Of a stretch of 64,000 bases of DNA, positions 43,783 through 52,298 are shown piece after piece; position 1 is the stretch's first letter; each line of letters opens with the position of its first letter. Made by a program: the position numbers and the translations under genes. Origin of the DNA: a virus; IMG/VR virus record IMGVR_UViG_3300011253_000949, positions 1-64,000 of that record, one strand, 5' to 3'. A model generated the notes under the pieces. It was not told where the DNA came from, made no database searches, and was given only the letters and a program-made list of their open reading frames with translations.

Positions 43783-44937
43783 TTACTCGTTACTGATGTG
43801 GATCTGTTTACCAAATGAGGTTTGTGCTGATGGGTTACCAACAACAACCCACAAAACAGGAACACGGGGGTTTTTCTCCATTGGAGAACACCAAAGATCT
43901 GAGAAGATGACAGCTGCAGTTGGCTTACGCTTAACAATCTCAGCGTAGACATCTTCAAGGCAGGTGCCTCCTCGACCTTCTACAACAATCTCTGAAAACT
44001 TGTCGTCTTGAGCAAACTCATAGATGTCACGGATGCTTGTATCAAACGTCATGATGGTGAGCTGTTTGGGACGCAAGGTTTTGTGGATATGTTTGACTTC
44101 GGAGTTGAAGCGTACAATGTCTGCATCCGAAACTGATCCAGATACATCGAAGAAGTAGAGGAGATGTTCGAGACCATTCTCTCCCATAAGGGAAGGGAGA
44201 TACATGTCTTCGTAGCGACGTGATGGACGCTTCCATGAGTAGTCATCATTGCTCAGATCAGTGAAGTACCGGTTCAGCAAAACTTCCCATTTGAGGACAG
44301 GATTGAGGAATGAGGAAACCGAAAGAGTGACTTCTCCAGGCAATGTGCCGGCATCTTTAGTAGCTTTAGAAGACTGAATGGCTTGGATCACTTTGGTGAT
44401 GATCTCGTAGCCTTTCCCTTTTTCAGGTTCTAGCAAATCAGGCCCCCATTCAGAAGGTGCAGGCTTTCTGTGTGGTTCTTTTTGGAGTAGTTCGTAGATC
44501 TGCTCAGTCGACATGTGATCCAAAGAGTGATCAATGTAGCCTTGAACAGGGATACCACTGAAGTCAAAGCCGTTGTTTTCCATGTCGTTATTGATGACAT
44601 AGTCACAGGCGATGTTCCAATCTTCTAGTTCATGATAACCCATGCGGCCGAAGTGATCTCGGCCTGTATGCCAAAGCTCATGTGCCAAGAGAGTGACACG
44701 GCCGGAAGGTGTACAGTCCAGATAGAAGTTTGGATTGAAAGTGATTGTGGAACCATTGTTCTGGGCAGTTTTTACTGTGTGATCCCATTTGTACGTATGG
44801 CTACAAACAAGAGAACCAAGGAAACCAGCTTGGTGTTTGAAGAAGAGCTGGCCCTTGGTTTTGGAGAGCATCATATCAAGCGATGCACGTTCTTGAGAGG
44901 TAATGCGATCAGGCCGCGAGAGCTGCGTTATCATCAT
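43783..44937 (-). CDS. VWA-domain metallopeptidase-like protein (N4 gp25-like)
   Basis: Three hundred and eighty-four residues from ATG 44937 (CGAGG upstream). N-terminal putative metallopeptidase part with LLAHELWHTGRDHFGRMG (HExxH-type), then a VWA domain beginning LEHLLYFFDVSGSVSDADIVRFNSE (MIDAS DxSxS) and TIMTFDTSI. Pairs with the MoxR ATPase, whose gene it overlaps by about 29 bases. In N4 the pair gp24/gp25 has this order; its role is unknown but MoxR/VWA pairs act as chaperone/metal-insertion or activation systems. Confidence 0.8.
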   Translation of the reverse strand: MMITQLSRPDRITSQERASLDMMLSKTKGQLFFKHQAGFLGSLVCSHTYKWDHTVKTAQNNGSTITFNPNFYLDCTPSGRVTLLAHELWHTGRDHFGRMGYHELEDWNIACDYVINNDMENNGFDFSGIPVQGYIDHSLDHMSTEQIYELLQKEPHRKPAPSEWGPDLLEPEKGKGYEIITKVIQAIQSSKATKDAGTLPGEVTLSVSSFLNPVLKWEVLLNRYFTDLSNDDYSWKRPSRRYEDMYLPSLMGENGLEHLLYFFDVSGSVSDADIVRFNSEVKHIHKTLRPKQLTIMTFDTSIRDIYEFAQDDKFSEIVVEGRGGTCLEDVYAEIVKRKPTAAVIFSDLWCSPMEKNPRVPVLWVVVGNPSAQTSFGKQIHISNE

Positions 44938-45952
44938 TGAGGAACCTCGTGAGGTGTTGAATATGTGTGGCATATTCAGGGTTACGAGCCATGGTTTTAT
45001 CGCGGGAAGCGATGCCACGGAAAAAGACAACTTGGAAGTCAGCTGAGAACCGTTTCATGTAGGTTGCCAGTTCGTTGAAGTTGTCTTTAGTGAAGTACTC
45101 CAGCAGCATGGATGCTGTGGCATACTGTGTACTGGTGCGATCGGGGACAGGTGCAGACTGAGGATTTGCAATGATCTCTTCGATCTTAGGCAGGTACTCA
45201 TACTCTTTCAGAAATGCATGGAAAGAGACTGCTGCACCTTCAGAGATTGTGCCAGCAAGCAAAGGAAGATTGATCTGCTCAAAAGACTTTCCTTTGATGA
45301 GCTTTGAAGCAAACTCCCAGGTCCGAGGACAGGCAAAGGTTTTGTCAGTATGATCTGGATCAAACTCGTGCAGTTTTCCTGGTTGGCTCTCCAGATAACC
45401 AATCACACGATAATCAAACAGCTTCTCGTTGGCATGCTTGATGAACTCAGGAAAGGATGGTTCGATTTGGATGTGAACCAAGCGAGACTGCATGGCTGTA
45501 CCCATGTCAGTGACGATGGCTCCATCTGTGGATTTGTTGCCTGCACAGACGATAAACACGTCATCATGAAGGTGCTCTTGTCCTGCCATGCGGTCTAGGA
45601 CCACTTTGTAAGCAGCAGCCTGTACGGCCTTTGTAGCGGACGTGAACTCATCCAAGAATAGGATCCAACCTTTGTAGCCTTTGGGGATTGGATCTCCGCG
45701 GAGAGGGAACATGGCAAAGGGAGAGAAGACTGACTTCTTACCTTCACGAGATGGCAGGCCCATGAAGTCTTCTGGCACACACATGCTCAAGCGCAGGTCG
45801 ATAACGCAAAGCTGAAAGTCAGCTGCAATTTGGTGAATGAGAGAAGACTTTCCGACTCCTGGAGATGATTCAAGAGAAGGCACAAGGCCAGCCTCAAAGC
45901 ACTCGATGACAGAAGCCCTGGCTTCGCTAGGGGTCATGATAAAAAGTGACAT
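44909..45952 (-). CDS. MoxR-type AAA+ ATPase (N4 gp24-like)
   Basis: Three hundred and forty-seven residues. Walker A SSPGVGKSSL (about 27-36), Walker B GWILFLDEFTSA (about 92-103), and sensor 1 IVCAGN. Forms a ring that remodels partners together with the VWA protein encoded next. First clear gene after the mini-gene block. Confidence 0.8.
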   Translation of the reverse strand: MSLFIMTPSEARASVIECFEAGLVPSLESSPGVGKSSLIHQIAADFQLCVIDLRLSMCVPEDFMGLPSREGKKSVFSPFAMFPLRGDPIPKGYKGWILFLDEFTSATKAVQAAAYKVVLDRMAGQEHLHDDVFIVCAGNKSTDGAIVTDMGTAMQSRLVHIQIEPSFPEFIKHANEKLFDYRVIGYLESQPGKLHEFDPDHTDKTFACPRTWEFASKLIKGKSFEQINLPLLAGTISEGAAVSFHAFLKEYEYLPKIEEIIANPQSAPVPDRTSTQYATASMLLEYFTKDNFNELATYMKRFSADFQVVFFRGIASRDKTMARNPEYATHIQHLTRFLNDDNAALAA

Positions 45953-45969
45953 GTGGGGGTATTCCTATT

Positions 45970-46071
45970 CTAGAGCTCGATGCTTTTCATGAGCTGACGT
46001 TGGCCTTCAACAGAAGGGGTCATCCACCGCTCTTGGGGAATGCCTTTGAGCCAGTCATGGGGTGAATGCAC
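45970..46071 (-). CDS. short ORF, probable 3' remnant of a gene cut by the mini-gene cassette
   Basis: Thirty-three codons from a GTG: VHSPHDWLKGIPQERWMTPS... ending MKSIEL. The residue composition looks like the end of a folded protein rather than chance, and the frame closes right at the boundary of the mini-gene cassette (46085). No ribosome site is visible. Could also be a genuine small peptide. Confidence 0.35.
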   Translation of the reverse strand: MHSPHDWLKGIPQERWMTPSVEGQRQLMKSIEL

Positions 46072-46084
46072 TTGATGTCAGCCA

Positions 46085-46279
46085 TCATTCAGGCCCCTTT
46101 TGAGCTATGATATTCGTGCCTTTATCGGTCGCAAACCACCCGTATTTTCCCTGTCGCGTCTCGATATAACCCAAGCGCGCCAATCGCCGCTCCTTGCGAC
46201 CATCCAAGCACCATGAGCCGCCATCAGCTATGTGCTCAATTTCCCTCATGTCTTCCGCTGTGATTGTCTCAATCTGCAT
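46085..46279 (-). CDS. mini-gene cassette ORF 1: small HTH-like protein
   Basis: Sixty-four residues from ATG 46279 with AAAAGGAG upstream: MQIETITAEDMREIEHIADGG... then RLARLGYIETRQGKYGWFATDKG, which looks like a small winged-helix wing. Last gene of a chain of tightly packed small ORFs. Unknown function. Confidence 0.6.
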   Translation of the reverse strand: MQIETITAEDMREIEHIADGGSWCLDGRKERRLARLGYIETRQGKYGWFATDKGTNIIAQKGPE

Positions 46280-46472
46280 CTGACTGCTCCTTTTGTGCAT
46301 CGTCAATCATGCGCTTGGCCTCGGCCTTAGCCTTGCCGCGTGTTTCGTGTCGCCCCCCGTGCGGCAACCGCTTTGGCCTGCCATACTCACAAGTGACGGC
46401 AGGGTAATACCATTCCGCGCCTTGCTCTTTGCTGGCAGTCGGCTTACCCGCAACCGCTGCGAATTTACCCAT
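46269..46472 (-). CDS. mini-gene cassette ORF 2
   Basis: Sixty-seven residues, basic (MGKFAAVAGKPTASKEQGAEW, then GRPKRLPHGGRHETRGKAKAEAKR). AAAGGAGCC upstream. Overlaps ORF 1 by 11 bases. Unknown function. Confidence 0.55.
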   Translation of the reverse strand: MGKFAAVAGKPTASKEQGAEWYYPAVTCEYGRPKRLPHGGRHETRGKAKAEAKRMIDDAQKEQSDAD

Positions 46473-46678
46473 TATTCCGGCTCCTTTAATGCTGCAAACG
46501 CGGGCTTCAATTCATAGCGGCGCATCCTCAATTCCATATCCCCCAGCGCCTCGGCTTCATTGTAGTTACTCGCCCACTCCATAGGTTCACCCATGACAAT
46601 TTCGTAAGCGTCTGAAAAAGCCCGTTCCAGACGATCACGGTTGCTAATTTCTTGCATTAAAGCGCGCCCATCATCCAC
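46472..46678 (-). CDS. mini-gene cassette ORF 3
   Basis: Sixty-eight residues from GTG 46678, chosen because AGAAGGAG lies seven bases upstream; the frame is open to ATG 46696. Charged, helical (SNRDRLERAFSDAYEIV). Overlaps the ORF 4 end. Unknown function. Confidence 0.5.
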   Translation of the reverse strand: MDDGRALMQEISNRDRLERAFSDAYEIVMGEPMEWASNYNEAEALGDMELRMRRYELKPAFAALKEPE

Positions 46679-46850
46679 GGCCAGTCTCCTTCTCATTGGT
46701 CAATATTGGGGCCACCATAAGTGTTACCCACTCCTCCTCTAGGTCTAAATACAGCCTGTCTGCGCGTCTGATTTCAGCAGCGCATTCCTCACAAGGTTCA
46801 GGTGCGGAAGATGTTAGGCGTCGGCAATTCGGACAGGGTTCTCGCATCAT
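46671..46850 (-). CDS. mini-gene cassette ORF 4: zinc-finger-like
   Basis: Fifty-nine residues (or 58 from 46847): MMREPCPNCRRLTSSAPEPCEECAA..., two CxxC pairs forming a probable zinc site, followed by acidic LDLEEEW. AAAAGGAG upstream. Confidence 0.55.
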   Translation of the reverse strand: MMREPCPNCRRLTSSAPEPCEECAAEIRRADRLYLDLEEEWVTLMVAPILTNEKETGRG

Positions 46851-46866
46851 TCACTCTCCTTTTGTG

Positions 46867-47025
46867 CTACGATGTTGCGTGAATGGTGAAGCGGCCATTC
46901 TGCGATATCAGGGTAAAATCCGTCAGAACCTGCTCTGCGTCCAAGCCGGGAATAGGAATAGTGACTTCGACCTCAACATCACCATCAAAGTCTCGCAGTT
47001 CATCAATCAATTCCTGAACAGTCAT
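46867..47025 (-). CDS. mini-gene cassette ORF 5
   Basis: Fifty-two residues, acidic: MTVQELIDELRDFDGDVEVEV..., a helix followed by beta strands, a pattern common in small phage proteins. Starts inside the end of ORF 6. Unknown function. Confidence 0.55.
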   Translation of the reverse strand: MTVQELIDELRDFDGDVEVEVTIPIPGLDAEQVLTDFTLISQNGRFTIHATS

Positions 47026-47252
47026 TCTTCACTCTCCCTTAATGCTGCGACCAGAGCGTCACCATTAGCATTGAAAAACCAAGCCGTGTCACCTTCTTCG
47101 AGCGTGTCAGACGGCTGTTCAACCACGCCCCGATCCATAAGGCCGTTTGTCTCTAGTAATTCCAAATCCGTAATATCGCATCGGTCGCACCCCTCAGCAA
47201 AGATAGTCGAAACCCGCTTTGTCGCGGCGATAACTGGCAGTGAATAGTTCAT
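47022..47252 (-). CDS. mini-gene cassette ORF 6
   Basis: Seventy-six residues from ATG 47252 (AAAAGGAGCC upstream): MNYSLPVIAATKRVSTIFAE... with CDRCD. The frame continues upstream as an open frame, but ORF 7 occupies that space. Unknown function. Confidence 0.55.
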   Translation of the reverse strand: MNYSLPVIAATKRVSTIFAEGCDRCDITDLELLETNGLMDRGVVEQPSDTLEEGDTAWFFNANGDALVAALRESEE

Positions 47253-47425
47253 GCTTTCGGCTCCTTTTGTGCTTTGCTGTCGCTGACTTTCACACGACCT
47301 CTTGGCGCAAGGCAGACATGCTTTCCACACCTGTCGCATTTTAGGTATTGCCACGTCCGACCAGTTAAGCCACCGCTTGATGTTGCCCACCTAACCATTC
47401 GGTGCCCTAATAGCCAACAAATCAC
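47249..47425 (-). CDS. mini-gene cassette ORF 7: DUF1660-like zinc-ribbon protein
   Basis: Fifty-eight residues from GTG 47425 that overlaps the ORF 8 stop (GTGA). ICWLLGHRMVRW...YLKCDRCGKHVC recalls the DUF1660 type (LxGH, CxRCGK) of small phage zinc ribbons. Similarity judged by eye. Confidence 0.5.
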   Translation of the reverse strand: MICWLLGHRMVRWATSSGGLTGRTWQYLKCDRCGKHVCLAPRGRVKVSDSKAQKEPKA

Positions 47426-47718
47426 TTTGACTGCCCCTTTGCTGCTATCTTGATTTCCGCATTAGCGGCCCTGAACGCTTCTAGCGCGCGGCGGCGGCAC
47501 CATTTAAGTTCCTTCTTAGGCTTGTCTGGCCACTCTGGTTCACCGTCACCGATGTCACCCAACGCTCCAGCTGCAGCTTTCAGCGCGCCCCGCAGGCGCT
47601 CAATTTCGTCGGACATATCACTGATAAGCGTCACGCCTGCGTCCATTTCGTCTGAGCCATCCATGGGTCGCAGCCCTTGAGTAACGGTTTCAATTCTGGC
47701 CTGTGAAAAATCAGCCAT
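47422..47718 (-). CDS. mini-gene cassette ORF 8
   Basis: Ninety-eight residues from ATG 47718 (AGGAG upstream): MADFSQARIETVTQGLRPMDG, then a coiled helix DEIERLRGALKAAAGALGDI and KWCRRRALEAFRAANAE. Such Gln/Ala/Leu coiled small proteins are frequent in phage accessory regions. Unknown function. Confidence 0.6.
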   Translation of the reverse strand: MADFSQARIETVTQGLRPMDGSDEMDAGVTLISDMSDEIERLRGALKAAAGALGDIGDGEPEWPDKPKKELKWCRRRALEAFRAANAEIKIAAKGQSK

Positions 47719-47887
47719 TAGTTTGCTCCTGTAATATTTCATGCTTGGCAATATCCAGAACACCAATGGCAGTGGCTAAGGGGATACAGCCCGCGAACGA
47801 ATATATCGTTTTCTTGGTCTCTTGGCACATTTGATCCGCAGCAACCTCCGCCCTCACGCCACCTGAAAAAACCTTGATATTACTCAT
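47711..47887 (-). CDS. mini-gene cassette ORF 9
   Basis: Fifty-eight residues from ATG 47887 (AAAGGAGCC upstream): MSNIKVFSGGVRAEVAADQM..., hydrophobic middle, overlapping ORF 8. Unknown function. Confidence 0.5.
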   Translation of the reverse strand: MSNIKVFSGGVRAEVAADQMCQETKKTIYSFAGCIPLATAIGVLDIAKHEILQEQTNG

Positions 47888-48159
47888 GCTTCTGGCTCCT
47901 TTGATTCAATGTCAGCAAGCCGGGCTGCCAGGGCTTCAACCTGCGCACAGGCATCAAGATACGCGTCAGCCCGAACGTATATGATTGCAGGTTCGTTGGC
48001 CTGCTTGTCGTCTTCATGCAGTCCGATCCTGCCATCTCCGATATCGTAATCAGCGTCAGCAAAAATCAAAGAGGGGGCCAAACTGTCTGCGCCGTCTTGG
48101 TGACTGACACTCGCCCGCAACCGATATCCAAAAGCCTTCCTAATGCGCGGGTCATTCAT
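47884..48159 (-). CDS. mini-gene cassette ORF 10
   Basis: Ninety-one residues: MNDPRIRKAFGYRLRASVSH..., then LIFADADYDIGDGRIGLH and a helical tail VEALAARLADIESKEPEA. Overlaps both neighbours by short ATGA-type overlaps. Unknown function. Confidence 0.6.
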   Translation of the reverse strand: MNDPRIRKAFGYRLRASVSHQDGADSLAPSLIFADADYDIGDGRIGLHEDDKQANEPAIIYVRADAYLDACAQVEALAARLADIESKEPEA

Positions 48160-48343
48160 CTGCCAGGCCCTCCTTTGCTGCTACGGGAACCCAATCGTTG
48201 TGGATGGACAGCGGCCCGATGTTCAGCGCTTTGTAGATCACACCATCAAACTGCATTGTATGCCAGCCGAACGTGGACCAGTCCCAAGGGAACCAGTCCC
48301 ATGTGACGTGCCATTTTTCCTCGCAATAAATCACGCGCTTCAT
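48152..48343 (-). CDS. mini-gene cassette ORF 11
   Basis: Sixty-three residues with an unusual aromatic content (EEKWHVTWDWFPWDWSTFGW). Coupled to both neighbours. Unknown function. Confidence 0.55.
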   Translation of the reverse strand: MKRVIYCEEKWHVTWDWFPWDWSTFGWHTMQFDGVIYKALNIGPLSIHNDWVPVAAKEGLADE

Positions 48344-48453
48344 TCCGGCTTCTTGGATTCAATTTCAGCACACGTAACCACCCGCACAAAATCTAGCGCA
48401 CCGTCTGAAATCTTATCAAGTAGGGACAGGATCGCCTGAATTTCCTCAATCAT
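48340..48453 (-). CDS. mini-gene cassette ORF 12
   Basis: Thirty-seven residues: MIEEIQAILSLLDKISDGAL..., helical, coupled to ORF 11 by a four-base overlap and overlapping the end of the gene at 48450. First gene of the cassette. Unknown function. Confidence 0.5.
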   Translation of the reverse strand: MIEEIQAILSLLDKISDGALDFVRVVTCAEIESKKPE

Positions 48454-48692
48454 GTCTTATATCCTTTTTGTCTGCGCTCGGCTTTCCAAGCAATTTGACG
48501 CAACCTGTCAGCTGCTTTTTCCAGTGCTTTGTAATCAATGTCTTCATGTCTATCTCGCATGATCATGTGATCCACATAGATGTTCAGCACAGCTGGGAGA
48601 CCCAACATCATGAGCTTCTCTGTGGCTGTACGGGTGAGGGCAGGGGGCAAGGCTGAGCTGATCTTCTTGGCTCTTCTCCAAAACATACTCAT
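48450..48692 (-). CDS. small basic protein
   Basis: Eighty residues (MSMFWRRAKKISSALPPALT...), basic, helical, ending RQIAWKAERRQKGYKT. Composition is more like the phage backbone than the cassette to its left. Overlaps the next gene upstream by four bases. Unknown function. Confidence 0.55.
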   Translation of the reverse strand: MSMFWRRAKKISSALPPALTRTATEKLMMLGLPAVLNIYVDHMIMRDRHEDIDYKALEKAADRLRQIAWKAERRQKGYKT

Positions 48693-48928
48693 GATTTGAG
48701 ACTTTCTCTGTAACCTTCTCTTGCCATCCGCATATGGGAGTTGTTGTGAGTTTCACGGAACCATATGTCGGCAAGGTATGAGATAGATGTATTGGTGATG
48801 ACCTTACCTTCGGCACTGTGGCTCTGAAGTTGGGTCAGCTGGTCGAGACACCATTCCTGATCTTTGTTGTAACGAACACAACACCGGTAAATGACCGCGA
48901 CCCTCCAGACGGGATCAGGGTGTGACAT
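48689..48928 (-). CDS. small unknown protein
   Basis: Seventy-nine residues (MSHPDPVWRVAVIYRCCVRY..., ...MRMAREGYRESLKS). First gene after the RNAP2 terminator on the leftward strand. Unknown function. Confidence 0.55.
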   Translation of the reverse strand: MSHPDPVWRVAVIYRCCVRYNKDQEWCLDQLTQLQSHSAEGKVITNTSISYLADIWFRETHNNSHMRMAREGYRESLKS

Positions 48929-48953
48929 AAAATTAATCCTTTTCAGTTTTCAA

Positions 48954-49216
48954 ATGCTGGGCAGCCCGTGACTACCCAGCTGATGAAAAGTGACGAGGTT
49001 ACATGGAGACCTCCTTTGGTTTCTTGCTGCTGGTTCTCTTCTGAGAACACCAACCAAAAAAAGGGATGAAAGTACGTTTGCGGGTTGCCGAATCCCGTAA
49101 GCTCCGTAAACTCAGGATACTTCCCTGATACAATCCAGATACTATCTAGAGGTTTTTCTAGAGATCATTGTAGGTCAGGGAAAAAATAATAGCCCCTCCC
49201 CGTGAGGGAAGAGGCT
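48954..49216 (-). terminator. terminator and hairpins downstream of RNAP2
   Basis: The main terminator is at 49191-49216: an 11-bp stem (with two G-U pairs) and TCAC loop, followed on the minus strand by a TATTATTTTTT tract, right after the RNAP2 stop. A second hairpin GCTGGG/CCCAGC lies at 48955-48980. No gene was seen in 48929-49221. Confidence 0.7.
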
Positions 49217-49221
49217 GTTGT

Positions 49222-52200
49222 TTAGCTGAGTGCATAATCGGCATTAACGATCTGCTGAGAGATGTCACCAAACTTAGTGACCACCGTGTCCTCACCCACA
49301 ATCTGACTTACGATAGACTGAAGCAGGTTGCTCTGTGCGAGTTCACTGAGGATCGTGTTGTATTGCTTACGCAGGTCATTCCCGTAGTTGGGATGAACGC
49401 GGAAACCATTTGTTAAACGAGACGTTACTCTCGCCCTTCAGATTCCATGATTGTAGTGGAATCCATACTTAGCTTCAGCAGCTTGGCGAGCTGCTTTTGC
49501 ATCATCTATGTTGTCATATGAGCCGAGAGCGATTTGCTTACGGTTCACCATGATGTAGGCGTGATACTTCCCAGAGGGAAGGACACGAACACCAGTGACA
49601 CCAGACGTGTTGCTTTTCTTTTGGCTCATGTTGAGTTGGTTTAGCCTGCTAGATACTTCTCGCAGATTGCTCCAGCGGTTATTGGATCGATCGTGGTCAA
49701 GATGATCCACTTGATCAGGCCAAACACCTATTTGCATAAGCCAGATGATACGATGTGCCAGATAGTCTTTTCCGCCTATAGAAACAGATAAGTAACCTTG
49801 ACTGTGTAGATAAGTCGCAAGGTCTCCTTTGGCTCCTTTAATCGTATCAAGTTTGTGACACAGCTCACCAGAGGCAGGGGTATACTCATAAAGGTTGAGT
49901 AGGCTTGTCTGGGTGAACTCACGAAGATTGACGATACGGTGCGTACATTTTTTACATAGATGTCCGATCCGGCTTTTCTTCGCATCATATAAACCAACCT
50001 CAAAGTCAGAATGGCATTGAGCACATTCACACAAAACTTTGAATTTTGTTAGTTTCATCTTGATCTGCCACGTTTGCAACATTGTATGTACCTTGATTAA
50101 GCCATGCACGTTGTTTTTGTGCTTAGCCTAACCTTGGCAAGAAGTCCACGGCTTTCACTGTGGTATCGGACTATATCATCACCCTTCTGCAGAGCAGTTA
50201 GGGGCGAGGCGCTTCGGAGGGGACTTCCCTCTCCTACTCCCTTGCGGGATAGTCTCTGAACCTTCAATGCAGTTTGGACCTGCAAAGCTTGGCTGCTGAT
50301 TGGCATAGGATTTCTCCCTTAGCTTTCCAGCAATTCACCTCGTTCTTCGACAGGGATTTCTCCCTGAAGGACCGTTAATTCAGTCATGGATGGAGAGAAC
50401 AGGGAAGGGGTGCTTTGGCATGTTGTCGAGCAAGTCAAAGAGTTCTTCCAAGGGAGCATAGTGGATTGAATCTTCGTCGATGTAGTCCACGATCCGAGCA
50501 GAAAGGAAGCCTGTCTCGTGGAAGTTCTTTGCCAGGGTCCGAACCATTGAGATGTTTGGGCTGATCTTATCTGCAGGACGTGAGCTGTGAGACAGAGCAA
50601 TAGCTGCAAAGCACAAACCCATAGCCTTTACCATTTGGCTCCGATCATAGGTACAGCGCCGTGAGACTTCACGAACGATCATACCATCAATGGAGTGGGT
50701 GATGTTGGCCGGCAGTGACTTGCCGGTTTCAGTGGGTGTGTTGATCTTGGTGACAACATCGTAGGGACGTTCCAAGAAGTGAACTGTCTCATGTTGAAAA
50801 TCCATGACTTTGGTTTTGACATGGAAGTTGTCAGGAAGAGTCCACTCATAGACCAGAGCTTCAGGATTCCACAGAGCCAAGAGAGCTTCGTTGAGTTGCC
50901 AGATGCCAGGGGCTTCTTCGTTCATGACTTGCAAGAACATGTCGAGCATTTCCCCTTCACCAAATACCTCTTTAGGGACAGCCTTAGAGCCATACAATGC
51001 GTTTTGTTCAACAAGGGTTCGTTACTCCCTTGCCCGTCCACTTGCTCATGTGTGGACCGCTACATGTTACCATGCAGACCAGACTATATCTTCACCCTCT
51101 TACGAGGGGTTCTGCGCTTCGAGCCACTTGGCTCTACTCCCTCACGGGATAGTCGTTGCACGTTCCGATACTTCAACCACTCTACGACACATCTCAATAA
51201 AATCGAGAGTTGTCATATCACCCTTGGCTCTGTTTGCGGCCCAAGATAGCCACTGTATGTTGCCTTTTACATATCCCAATTCAGGATATATTTTGTCCAA
51301 TGAAGGACAAAGAGGATGTTTCTTCTCAATCACAAATGGGCAACCTGTGGCAGCACATTTGAGGTCTTGAAGATTGATTAGCTCGTAGAGATAGTCCTCA
51401 TCAATATCAGGGGTCACCTGATTGTATTTGCTGGCTCTGCTTTTGGCTTCAGTGATCCTCCCTCGTATGAGAGACATCAGCTTTCTATCCTCTGGCGGAA
51501 CCTTCTTAAGTTTACCTGTCCCTCGATACCCTTGACCATGTTTCTCACTGTAGGCTTTTCTATATGCACGAGCTTTTGCTGCGTTACATGGCTTACAGTA
51601 CGAATGGTAACTTTGGGACGTCGGGTGTTTGAAGTTGTCAGACTTCTTCCAATTTTCATTTAATTTGGCTTTGGTAAACTCTTGAAGAGGTTTCGTCTCA
51701 CCGCATTCTTTGCAGCTACGAGTGGTTGATTGATCCATAGAAGCATTCCTTAATTGCTTATACGGATTTGTATTGGCTTCGCTCAGGATTGTCCACAGCT
51801 TGACCTGTTGGGAGGTTCCCTGAATTCACAGAATTGCGTATCACCAGTTACCCGGTGAGTGACCCCTTTATGTTAAGGTCATGATAGCTTGCTTCACATC
51901 TGCTCGATCGATCTTAGACACGGTTCCTAGGCGTGCACACATGATCTCATAGATGTTGGTGTAGAGATCCTCCCGATCACCTGTGCTGATGACATTGCAC
52001 AGAGAGGCTGACTTGCTGCATCCAACCAGGATAGCCAGAATTTGAGCCCCAGAGGCTGTGGCATCAAGGCTGATGGGGTAGGAGATAGGCTTGCCCTGTG
52101 AGGCTGTTCTGTAGGCCTGTACGCCAGCGTAGTAGAGGGCTGGTTCTTCTGCTTGATCAATGAGATTTTTAAGCAGTGGTTCATTGGTCTGGAACCATGA

Positions 52201-52287
52201 GATACGATCAGTCCAGCTTTCTTTGTCGAGACCAAAGTTACCAGCAATGTCGATCATCAGATATTCTGTAGGTGTGAAAGTTTGCAT
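49222..52287 (-). CDS. middle RNA polymerase subunit RNAP2 (N4 gp16-like), interrupted by two group I introns
   Basis: Join on the minus strand of 52287..51876, 50999..50382 and 49406..49222 gives 1215 nt and 404 residues, the size of N4 gp16. It supplies the catalytic motifs of the two-subunit polymerase: motif A SLDATASG (Asp75), motif B R128-x3-K132...SLYGSK with Tyr140, and motif C SIHDCF with Asp343. Intron 1 cuts inside motif B after Thr137; intron 2 cuts right after the catalytic Asp343. Both junctions obey the group I rule (exon ends in U, intron ends in G) and restore the frame exactly. Ribosome site TAGGAGCC. Confidence 0.9.
49407..50381 (-). ncRNA. group I intron 2 in RNAP2 (at motif C)
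   Basis: 975 nt. Core elements on the minus strand include GAGACTATCCC...GGGAGTAGG and GATATAGTCC (P3/P7 partners) about 150-220 bases from the 5' end, as in the T4 td family. Exon ends CATGACT, intron ends AAATG, restoring HDCF. Carries an HNH gene in its 3' part. Confidence 0.85.
49438..50082 (-). CDS. HNH homing endonuclease with AP2 domain (intron 2)
   Basis: About 214 residues from ATG 50082 (AAGG upstream; ATG 50109 is an alternative). N-terminal CxxC pairs (CECAQC, CKKC), an HNH core [37 protein letters not shown] and a C-terminal AP2-like DNA-binding region ([18 protein letters not shown]...). It would cut intron-less RNAP2 alleles and spread the intron. Confidence 0.85.
   Translation of the reverse strand: MLQTWQIKMKLTKFKVLCECAQCHSDFEVGLYDAKKSRIGHLCKKCTHRIVNLREFTQTSLLNLYEYTPASGELCHKLDTIKGAKGDLATYLHSQGYLSVSIGGKDYLAHRIIWLMQIGVWPDQVDHLDHDRSNNRWSNLREVSSRLNQLNMSQKKSNTSGVTGVRVLPSGKYHAYIMVNRKQIALGSYDNIDDAKAARQAAEAKYGFHYNHGI
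51000..51875 (-). ncRNA. group I intron 1 in RNAP2 (at motif B)
   Basis: 876 nt. The 3' part has a td-like core: CAACGACTATCCC, GGGAGTAGAGCC and GGTGAAGATATAGTCTGG. The upstream exon ends in T after ATGACC and the intron ends AACG, giving MT-SLYGSK. It carries an endonuclease ORF whose end runs into the core. Confidence 0.85.
51142..51738 (-). CDS. zinc-binding homing endonuclease (intron 1)
   Basis: One hundred and ninety-eight residues. CxxC motif [13 protein letters not shown], then YHSYCKPCN, and a C-terminal CAATGCPF...[32 protein letters not shown], the conserved part of a His-Me-finger (HNH-type) endonuclease family with SLDRI...GY..GN. Its stop codon lies inside the intron core, near the P7 sequence. 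Confidence 0.75.
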   Translation of the reverse strand: MDQSTTRSCKECGETKPLQEFTKAKLNENWKKSDNFKHPTSQSYHSYCKPCNAAKARAYRKAYSEKHGQGYRGTGKLKKVPPEDRKLMSLIRGRITEAKSRASKYNQVTPDIDEDYLYELINLQDLKCAATGCPFVIEKKHPLCPSLDKIYPELGYVKGNIQWLSWAANRAKGDMTTLDFIEMCRRVVEVSERATTIP

Positions 52288-52298
52288 AAGATGGGCTC

